DNA of 21,146 nt from positions 1-21,146 of the forward strand of contig JAODMX010000102.1 in the NCBI GenBank assembly GCA_025464735.1, given 5' to 3'. This DNA is from Frondihabitans sp. (GTDB lineage Bacteria; Actinomycetota; Actinomycetes; Actinomycetales; Microbacteriaceae). The notes under the pieces were generated by a model. It ran no database searches and was not told where the DNA came from. It saw only the letters and a program-made list of their open reading frames with translations. The translations under genes were made by a program, and so were the position numbers. Below, piece after piece: positions 16,601-21,146 of the stretch; position 1 is the first letter of the stretch; every line of letters begins with the position of its first letter.

Positions 16601-16891
16601 GCGGGCGATGGTCCAGCAGAGCTGGGAGCCATCACGATCTCCGACCCGCGCGTGCAAGTGGTGGGGCTCGTCCAAGCGGAGGCGGGAGCCAGGATCCTTC
16701 GCCTGCAGTCGCTGGCCGACGAGGGAGTGCGGGTGGCTATCGGCTTCCGGAGTGTTCCGGGTCGGGTCGTGCGAACGACCTATCTCGGAGACGAGCTGGG
16801 CGACCTTGAGATCGTCGACGGTGTTGTCGAGCTGACGCTGGCGCGTTTCGAATCGACCGCCATCAAGCTTGCGGGCACGCTCATCGGCTAA
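13676..16891 (+). CDS. GH38-type alpha-mannosidase, divergent motifs (1071 aa)
   Basis: Predicted zinc-dependent retaining alpha-mannosidase acting in the cytoplasm; no signal peptide is seen. The first catalytic strand reads HSHFDFGYTD (H138 and D140 as zinc ligands), in place of the HTHxDxGW/HSHNDPGW of textbook GH38 enzymes. MQTDVPGQ provides the likely nucleophile D255, where most members have a DxFG segment. NEHTWGAGNSWTHG gives the probable fourth zinc ligand H502. The middle region (about 520-1071) is a set of beta-sandwich domains with LENEYLKVRVDE and IVEKRTGRELV, as in GH38 C-terminal domains. AGGA lies six bases before ATG 13676; the much longer open frame back to 13313 lies within the permease gene and is rejected. 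It is the last gene of the importer operon. Activity on another alpha-linked sugar cannot be excluded. Confidence 0.88.
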   Translation: MSTTKLIKTRPWDDQDARVGLIERAIAAESTIGATSVAVLPEPLLKTIDGVRVQAVRLIAREVDLTGRTLHPSLTASDGSERVIAVEDGPAGSVRLLVRAVDDTTQVTLAVPEFGSETLSFALQHQREWTIHLVHHSHFDFGYTDRQTEVFAAQRSYLDSALELIEETADWPEESRFRWNSEALWAINDWQQHRPESQMKRLIGHVKNGSIGLSALPDNLHTDVCSTDELHELLRGARRLRDEFGIPFVSAMQTDVPGQVAGLPDALAEVGTRYLSVAHNWAGRSQPHTSGALNLPRLFRWRSLAGNEVLVWMTDSPHGLAYMEGPMVGFTEGIEQVENYFPAYLTAMSTKGYPFPPGVFGDHGESFEGRDPYPWDVLHLRVQGYMGDNAPARLMLPTIVREWNETWESPRLRVSRNEDFFEDAEARLGDELITVEGDWGDWWVEGVGSAAVPMSFMRTAQAEVVDARTLSQLSALSGGDAVRDEAARSSEAYDAISMFNEHTWGAGNSWTHGDEGFSSGELQWQWKVAQSLIAQQRSSELLETALSYLGQAIAPASGALASFAIANPTGIARSGTVSFLLPEAAAPFSARIELVDGRTGSAVPFVVADQTNAAHRESGRCIEARLEDVPPLGYVRLDVREAKGFAASVPASAEQAQVKHEAGSGSSEYGLISLGDAERSEGADLVNRPRAELLTLENEYLKVRVDEQSSAISSIVEKRTGRELVNQDATVGFNGYVYDEYASSGAGFNHLANKLAVSERLEMLATRTVGRPSRIVDRSDSALEQTLVYEYQAAGVEWVRVTLRLRHGDPRLLIENRLAKPSRLVKESAYFGFPFAGEDARLRFEVSGGVTGDGLPHIPGAPQHMRGVRDWVLVQSDDDAVAWITKDAPLVEPHTIAVPYAPFPASTSPLEPGTIYSWVHNNVWDTNFPIEQEFEATFEYAVGVRATEDESPSELAVRTAAELVHPLRAARATAAAGDGPAELGAITISDPRVQVVGLVQAEAGARILRLQSLADEGVRVAIGFRSVPGRVVRTTYLGDELGDLEIVDGVVELTLARFESTAIKLAGTLIG

Positions 16892-16917
16892 GACGTCTCG
16901 GTTGAAGGACGGGTTCG

Positions 16918-16948
16918 GGTGGCGACAGACACGCTGCCGGACGCCACC
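16918..16948 (+). terminator. weak hairpin after the GH38 gene, possible terminator
   Basis: GGTGGCG (16918-16924) pairs with CGCCACC (16942-16948) across a 17-base loop, starting 27 bp after the GH38 stop. There is no T-tract, so it is only a candidate end of the importer/GH38 transcript. Confidence 0.3.
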
Positions 16949-17063
16949 GCGTGCGACAGGCAGCCGCTCGTCCTCCGTTGTGCCGACTGTGCTCGAGCGC
17001 CGGCCGCGCTAGCGTCGCAGCATCGGGCCGCACTGGGCCGCCTCGGCGAAGGGACCAGAGCAC

Positions 17064-18134
17064 ATGCGAACACAACAGCACGGGCGTGTGCGAGGGTCGC
17101 GGGCGGCGATTGGGCTCCTCGTGGGTGCGCTGGCGGCGGTCGGGATCCTCGGCCTACCGGCCGCGGCGACGGCGGCCACTGCCCCGACCGGCACAGTCAC
17201 GGTCGCACTCGTGACCCCGCAGAAGAAGGCGATCGTCAACGACTTCTACGTGCTGTCGGCCACCGTGTCGCTGATAGCCCCGGACGGCACGACGATCACC
17301 GACCACACCTCTCCCGATTCGAGCGGGCACTTCGTCTTCGACAAAGTCCCCGCCGGCATCACCTACACGGTGCACGTCGAGCAGGAGGCCCAGAACGTCC
17401 CGTACTTCTCGACGAGGCGCAGCGGTCTCATGGTCGTGGCCGGCACCGACACCTGGATCGACGTCGTCGACCAGAAGGGTGGCGCGATCTCCGGCACCAT
17501 CAGTGGGCCCCCGGCCGGTTACACCGCTGGCGTGGACGTGGCGGCGCTCGACGCGACGACGGGCAAAGTCGTCGAAAGCGACGTCGACGACAGCGACGGC
17601 AGCTACCTCCTGCAAGGGCTGCCGACCGGAGACTACAAGCTGGAGTTCGATCTGCGAACGAGCGGCGAGCACAACCCTGGCAACTTGAACTACGTGTGGC
17701 AGTTCTATCCCGGGGTTTCGACGTTCGCGTCGGCCGCAACCGTGCACGTGGCCGCCGAGACGGCGACGGCTCCCCTCGCGGCGGCCACCGGCATCGACGC
17801 AGTCCTGCAGACCGGACATGCGCTGAGCGGTCGCGTTTTCTCAAGCTTCCCGCAGGACTTCGAGCAGAACTGCCAGGTGCACTACGTGTCCTCGGCCATC
17901 GGCGACAGCTTCTGCACCTCGATGGACGACCCCGCTGGCAGCGGATTCACCGAAGTGGTCGTACCCGGGGACTACAAGATCGAGGTGACTCGACCCTCGA
18001 CCACTCACCCGGGGACGACGATCACCTATTGGTACGCCGGCCCCGGAGTCGCCCCGACGTCGTCGGAGTCGGGTGCCGCCACGATCCACTTCAGTGGAAC
18101 CGCCGACCAGGCCATCAGCATGACGGTGCACTGA
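17064..18134 (+). CDS. secreted protein with carboxypeptidase-regulatory-like beta-sandwich repeats (356 aa)
   Basis: A signal peptide is clear: basic start (MRTQQHGRVRGSR), hydrophobic core, and an Ala-rich cleavage region ending LPAAATAATA at about residue 39. The rest reads as three beta-sandwich units of the kind found in CarboxypepD_reg/Cna-B-like domains: about 41-138 (PDSSGHFVFDKVPAGITYTV), about 139-250 (DSDGSYLLQGLPTGDYKLEF) and about 251-356 (GSGFTEVVVPGDYKIEV). The GxY/F...xxLPxGxYxL signature appears once per unit. The third unit has two cysteines 14 residues apart that could form a disulfide outside the cell. There is no LPxTG sortase motif and no C-terminal membrane anchor, so it is probably released or bound non-covalently. 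GAAGGGA stands nine bases before the ATG. Its function is unknown; it follows the sugar locus but no operator site precedes it. Confidence 0.75.
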   Translation: MRTQQHGRVRGSRAAIGLLVGALAAVGILGLPAAATAATAPTGTVTVALVTPQKKAIVNDFYVLSATVSLIAPDGTTITDHTSPDSSGHFVFDKVPAGITYTVHVEQEAQNVPYFSTRRSGLMVVAGTDTWIDVVDQKGGAISGTISGPPAGYTAGVDVAALDATTGKVVESDVDDSDGSYLLQGLPTGDYKLEFDLRTSGEHNPGNLNYVWQFYPGVSTFASAATVHVAAETATAPLAAATGIDAVLQTGHALSGRVFSSFPQDFEQNCQVHYVSSAIGDSFCTSMDDPAGSGFTEVVVPGDYKIEVTRPSTTHPGTTITYWYAGPGVAPTSSESGAATIHFSGTADQAISMTVH

Positions 18135-18222
18135 CACCACAAACCCGGGAAAACCCGCGACGGCAGGCCTTCCCTATGCAATGCTGTTCTCAGCGCTGGA
18201 CTCGACCCGGTCCGGTGCCATG

Positions 18223-18275
18223 CCCGGGGTCTACAGACCGGGAAAGAACTGCTCTTGAGTCGCCCGGATCGGGCG
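18223..18275 (+). terminator. two hairpins between the secreted-protein and GNAT-AAA genes
   Basis: The first hairpin (18223-18242) has GGTC/GACC with loop TACA, plus CCC/GGG extended across a 2-base bulge, followed by GAAAG. The second (18261-18275) has a perfect six-base CGCCCG/CGGGCG stem with loop GAT. Neither has a T-tract. They may end the transcript of the upstream gene or form a leader structure before the gene at 18326; the distinction cannot be made from sequence. Confidence 0.3.
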
Positions 18276-18312
18276 TCGAGCACGACGATTCCCGTTCCGC
18301 ACTCGAAGACTC

Positions 18313-18317
18313 GAAGG
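18313..18317 (+). promoter_or_regulatory. ribosome binding site fixing the GTG start at 18326
   Basis: GAAGG lies eight bases before GTG 18326, whereas an alternative GTG at 18317 overlaps this site. The open frame continues far upstream into the preceding gene but that part reads as a shadow. Confidence 0.6.
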
Positions 18318-18325
18318 TGACTGCT

Positions 18326-19609
18326 GTGGCGCAATTCCGCATTCGCGATTTCCATCCCGACGACGTCGACGGCATCCTGCATCTCTGGGAGGAGATGCGT
18401 GCCTCGCAAAGCGAACCCGTCTACGGCCTGTCCGAGGTTCTGGCGTCCTGCCAGCAAGATCACGCCGTCGTCGCAGTCGAGGACGATGTGCTGATCGGCG
18501 CCGCGGTCGGTCGAGCAGCCCACGCCCAGGGGTGGATCGTGTTCTTGTCCACCGCTTCGACCCATCAACGTCGAGGGATCGGCGGCAGGATGCTGGCCGC
18601 TCTGGAGAAACGAATGGCACCCCTTGGCCTCTCCAAGCTCTCCGTCCTTCTTCCAGAGACCGCCCTCCGCGTGGACGCGTTCAGTGAGCAGGGATTCGAG
18701 GCGAAACGAAACCTTGTTTATTTCGAGCGCCGGATCCCGGTCCAACGCAACGAACTCACCGCGATGTCCGAGCTGGGCGGCCGGGTCCTCCCGCGGGGCC
18801 TCTGGGAATCCATCGGTGGGATGCAGCGCGAGAAGGAGCTACTGGAACGCCGCCTCGTGATGCCGCTCGCCCGGGCGGATCTCGCCGAGCAGTTCGGAGT
18901 GGTACCGCCGAGCGCAGTGGTGCTCTTCGGCCCTCCCGGAACCGGCAAGACCACCTTCGCACGCGCGATCGCATCACGGTTGGAGTGGTCGTTCGTCGAG
19001 GTGTTCCCCTCCCGGCTCGCGAACGACCCAGCCGGTCTTGCCGGCGCACTGCGGGAAACGTTCGTCAAGATCGCCGACCTCGAACATGCGGTCGTGTTCA
19101 TCGACGAAGTCGAAGAGATCGCCGTCCAGCGCGGCGGTGAACCGCCGTCGGCGATGCAGGGTGTCACAAACGAGTTGCTGAAGATCATTCCGACGTTCCG
19201 GGATCAACCCAACCGACTGCTGGTCTGCGCCACCAACTTCATCCGCGCCCTCGATTCAGCCTTCTTGCGCCATGGCCGTTTCGACTACGTCATCCCCATC
19301 GGACTCCCCGACTCCGAAGCTCGTGAGTCGATCTGGACCCGATACATTCCGACGCAGGCCCTCGCCGAGATCGACGTTCCTGCCCTCGTCAGCCGAACTG
19401 CAGGATTCTCCCCCGCCGACATCAAGTACGCCGCCCAGAAGGCATCCCAGGGAGCCCTCGAGAAGGCCCTCTACTCGGCGGGAGGGGAGATGCCCACCGG
19501 GCCCCGAAGGCAGGACTACTTCGACGCGATTGCCGAGACCCGGGCAACCGTGTCGAGCGAGGTCGCCGAAGCATTCCTGGAGGACATCGATCTCATCGCG
19601 CGGCTCTGA
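18326..19609 (+). CDS. GNAT acetyltransferase-AAA+ ATPase fusion (427 aa)
   Basis: Residues 1 to about 140 form a GNAT domain: FRIRDFHPDDVDGILHLWEEM as first strand and helix, the acetyl-CoA loop QRRGIGG at 81-87, and SEQGFEAKRNLVYFERR as the closing strands. From about 155 a classical AAA domain follows, with LWESIGGMQREKELLERRLVMPL, Walker A GPPGTGKT (202-209, K208), Walker B FIDE (D260, E261), sensor-1 LVCATN, an arginine-finger-like FLRHGRFD, and TAGFSPADIKYAAQKAS of the lid. The AAA part resembles p97/FtsH-type unfoldases. Both domains look intact. Plausible roles are acetylation of a protein client coupled to its remodelling, or a stress-response function; neither is shown by sequence. 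It has its own 191-bp upstream spacer and is convergent with the minus-strand genes. Confidence 0.85.
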   Translation: MAQFRIRDFHPDDVDGILHLWEEMRASQSEPVYGLSEVLASCQQDHAVVAVEDDVLIGAAVGRAAHAQGWIVFLSTASTHQRRGIGGRMLAALEKRMAPLGLSKLSVLLPETALRVDAFSEQGFEAKRNLVYFERRIPVQRNELTAMSELGGRVLPRGLWESIGGMQREKELLERRLVMPLARADLAEQFGVVPPSAVVLFGPPGTGKTTFARAIASRLEWSFVEVFPSRLANDPAGLAGALRETFVKIADLEHAVVFIDEVEEIAVQRGGEPPSAMQGVTNELLKIIPTFRDQPNRLLVCATNFIRALDSAFLRHGRFDYVIPIGLPDSEARESIWTRYIPTQALAEIDVPALVSRTAGFSPADIKYAAQKASQGALEKALYSAGGEMPTGPRRQDYFDAIAETRATVSSEVAEAFLEDIDLIARL

Positions 19610-19712
19610 CTCGCGAGGGGCGCGCAGATCCACAGGCCGACCGTGCCGGCTTCCTCGGCGAGGCCCTCGCTGGCGCCGAACCGTTCTCTTTCGTCAAGAG
19701 AGACCATAACCA

Positions 19713-19976
19713 CTTGGTCAGGATCTGCAGGTCGTCGCGAGGCGCGAACTCCTGAAGCAGGGTGCCCGTGATCTCCTCACTCGTTCCCTCCGAGTAGACG
19801 TTCGCCGTGTCGAAGGTCGTGATTCCCGCATCCAACGCTCTGCGCAGGATGGGGCGAGCTTCGTCGATCCCGACGGTCCACGAATGGTTGCCGCGGGTTG
19901 GATCTCCGTAGCTCATCATGCCGAGGATGACCGCGCTGATCTCGAGGCCGGATCTGCCGAGTCGGACAGTCTTCAT
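19713..19976 (-). pseudogene. aldo/keto reductase, N-terminal fragment
   Basis: The first 88 residues match the start of an aldo/keto reductase: MKTVRLGRSGLEISAVILG, ITTFDTANVYSEGTSEE with D56 and Y61, and ILTKW with K88, which are three members of the catalytic tetrad. After TK the frame continues to 19593 with Arg/Ala/Pro-rich residues that do not resemble the family, so the barrel's remaining two thirds and the catalytic histidine are missing. Only about 100 bp remain before the convergent GNAT-AAA gene. The start codon overlaps the thioesterase-like stop by four bases (ATGA), so the gene was once the third member of that operon. It is most likely a deletion remnant. Confidence 0.8.
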
Positions 19977-20401
19977 GACGTTTCTCTCTCCGTTGCAGGC
20001 GAAGTGATCCAGCCGCTCTTCTGAGATGCTCGCTGCGCGAATCGGACGCGATTCACGACTGCCCGTCGGTGGGTGACATGTGCGATCTGTTCACCGCCGC
20101 TGCTGATCTCCACGCTGAAGTGGAGGTCGCCGTGCACCCTGCGGAAGATCGTCGCGTTCGCGGTGACCAGCATCCCCTGCGTGCACTGGCCCAGGGTACG
20201 CACGGAGACTTCTAACGACGCAGTGGTCTGGAACGCCTGGAGGAGCGCCGTAGCAGCCTCGTGCGAGGCAAGCTCGGCCAGCGATACGTAGAAGCCGTGC
20301 GAGGCGATGGCAGGGAGGTCGCGGTCCCAGGCGACGGCGAGATCGGCGGATGTCACCACGAGGGAGACTTCGGCAGTGACCTCGCTCAGGTCGTCAGCCA
20401 T
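19973..20401 (-). CDS. hotdog-fold thioesterase-like protein (142 aa)
   Basis: Small single-domain protein resembling the hotdog thioesterase group that includes the fluoroacetyl-CoA thioesterase FlK. It has VTSADLAVAWDRDLPAIASH, YVSLAELASHEAA (the long central helix), SVRTLGQCTQGMLVTANATIF, and IAHVTHRRAVVNRVRF, which matches the GxxxxTHxRxVV ending of the family. By eye, the position of the FlK catalytic histidine (in xxHLAxT) is Thr here, so activity may differ or be lost. Start 20401 gives a 16-bp overlap with the upstream adenosine-deaminase-like gene; the longer frame to 20476 would lie inside that gene. No signal peptide is seen and the substrate is unknown. Confidence 0.65.
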   Translation of the reverse strand: MADDLSEVTAEVSLVVTSADLAVAWDRDLPAIASHGFYVSLAELASHEAATALLQAFQTTASLEVSVRTLGQCTQGMLVTANATIFRRVHGDLHFSVEISSGGEQIAHVTHRRAVVNRVRFAQRASQKSGWITSPATERETS

Positions 20402-21146
20402 GCGTCGATCCTGGTCAAGGAGTCGTTCTTGACCGCGGTCGGTGCGCCGCTGTGGGCGATGGAGCTGCGGGCGCACTCTGCGAGCTGCTCGTCGCTGAGA
20501 CCGAGGATCTCGCGGGCGAGCTCGTACTCGCCGAGAACGCTTGCGTTGAATAAAACGGGGTCGTCCGCGTTGATGGTGCAGGCCACGCCGGCCTCCAAGA
20601 GACGGCGGAGAGGGTGCGAGTCGAAGCCGTCGACGACGGAGAGCTGGACATTCGATGACGGGCAGACGTCCAGGCAGATGCCTCGGCGTACTAGCTCTTG
20701 CACTAGTTCAGGGTCTTCGATCGCCCGGATTCCGTGCTCGAGGCGGTCCGCTTGGAGGGAGCCGATCGCTTGCCACACGGATTCCGGTCCGACGAGTTCG
20801 CCCGCATGCGGCACCGACAGAAGCCCGGCACGACGCGCGACATCGAAGGGTTCAGCGAAATCGCGAGCGGGGAAACCTCGTTCGTCGGATTGCAGGCCGA
20901 GACCGACGACGCCGCGGCCCGCCCAGCTGGCGGCGAGGCGCGCCGTCTCGATCGCCTCCGGCCGGCCTGCTGTCCGGTCGATCGCCGAAATGATGCCCAC
21001 CCAGATGCCGTGCCGAGCACTCGCACGTGCGGCGCTGCCGATGAGGGCGCTGAGCGCAGCCTCCGGTTCGCCGAAGGCCGCGATGTAGCGCAGGGGCATC
21101 AAGGCCAGCTCGAGGACGGTGGCGCCGTCTCGGGCGGCGTCCTCCG
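20386..21146 (-). CDS. add: adenosine-deaminase-like hydrolase, N-terminus outside the window
   Basis: Metal-dependent amidohydrolase of the adenosine deaminase family, expected to convert adenosine or a related purine to inosine plus ammonia in the cytoplasm. The open frame runs to the window edge; residues before the ATG at 21102 (DGATVLELALMPLRYIAAF) fit the family's early strand, so the gene continues beyond it. Conserved features are HAGE (bases 20797-20808, zinc-site His and catalytic Glu), RLEHGIRA, DVCPSSNVQLSVV and INADDPVLFN, which supply the other His and Asp residues. About 253 residues are present, leaving some 80-100 upstream, including the first HxH zinc motif. It may instead be a related deaminase (adenine or aminodeoxyfutalosine), since the family shares these motifs. 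It heads the minus-strand run with the thioesterase-like and aldo/keto reductase remnant. Confidence 0.85.
   Translation of the reverse strand, partial: EDAARDGATVLELALMPLRYIAAFGEPEAALSALIGSAARASARHGIWVGIISAIDRTAGRPEAIETARLAASWAGRGVVGLGLQSDERGFPARDFAEPFDVARRAGLLSVPHAGELVGPESVWQAIGSLQADRLEHGIRAIEDPELVQELVRRGICLDVCPSSNVQLSVVDGFDSHPLRRLLEAGVACTINADDPVLFNASVLGEYELAREILGLSDEQLAECARSSIAHSGAPTAVKNDSLTRIDAWLTT

Noticed and set aside
16987..17015. Possible promoter CTGTGC / TAGCGT with a 17-bp spacer before the secreted-protein gene
   Set aside because: The -35 match is poor and nothing else supports it, so it was not listed as a feature.
16919..18325. Extension of the GNAT-AAA frame across the secreted-protein gene
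   Set aside because: It is an Arg/Gly-rich shadow of the secreted-protein gene; the GNAT domain starts near 18326.
19593..19720. Insertion sequence or transposase remnant at the reductase breakpoint
   Set aside because: No terminal inverted repeats, target duplication or transposase-like residues were seen.
1..21146. CRISPR arrays, tRNA or rRNA genes, and phage genes
   Set aside because: No regularly spaced repeats, cloverleaf-like segments with typical conserved arms, ribosomal RNA sequence or phage structural genes were recognised by reading; a dedicated scan was not possible.

Overview
The window is high-GC DNA with dense, mostly one-directional gene packing, four-base ATGA start/stop overlaps, GTG starts, a Tat-exported enzyme, a lipoprotein sugar-binding protein and two sugar permeases without a local ATPase. 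That combination points to an actinobacterium; Microbacteriaceae is my best guess, by inference only. No rRNA, tRNA, CRISPR array or intact insertion sequence was seen.

Layout. (1) Positions 1-3569 hold the end of a polycistron: a 5'-truncated alpha/beta hydrolase, a GH36-type alpha-galactosidase and a ThuA-like protein, all coupled by ATGA overlaps. (2) Positions 3570-16891 hold a glycan-utilisation locus. It contains a large Tat-exported clan GH-A glycoside hydrolase, a 590-residue mannose-6-phosphate-isomerase-type protein, a convergent ROK sugar kinase, a LacI-family repressor, an ABC importer (binding protein plus two permeases) and a 1071-residue GH38 alpha-mannosidase. Four near-identical 16-bp palindromes (consensus TTGGTAACGWTACCAA) lie in the promoter regions of the exported hydrolase, the isomerase, the divergent ROK/LacI pair and the importer operon. 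They are the probable operators of the LacI repressor and define one local regulon. (3) Positions 16892-18325 hold a secreted beta-sandwich protein and a hairpin-containing spacer. (4) Positions 18326-21146 hold a GNAT acetyltransferase-AAA+ ATPase fusion. Facing it on the minus strand is an adenosine-deaminase-like gene (cut by the window edge), a hotdog thioesterase-like gene and the amino-terminal stump of an aldo/keto reductase.

How the genes may work together (inference). The exported hydrolase trims a glycan outside the cell. The binding protein and permeases import the oligosaccharide, powered by an ATPase encoded elsewhere. GH38, and perhaps the neighbouring GH36, release monosaccharides in the cytoplasm. 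The ROK kinase phosphorylates mannose and the isomerase converts mannose-6-phosphate to fructose-6-phosphate. The LacI protein would shut all of this off without inducer. The substrate is not determined by the sequence; a mannose-containing, possibly galactose-decorated glycan fits best.

The least ordinary items are the carbohydrate-binding module buried inside the catalytic barrel of the exported hydrolase, with its usual first strand at its end; the degenerate kinase-like N-terminal half of the isomerase; the divergent metal and nucleophile motifs of GH38; the zinc-motif-less ROK kinase; and the GNAT-AAA+ fusion.
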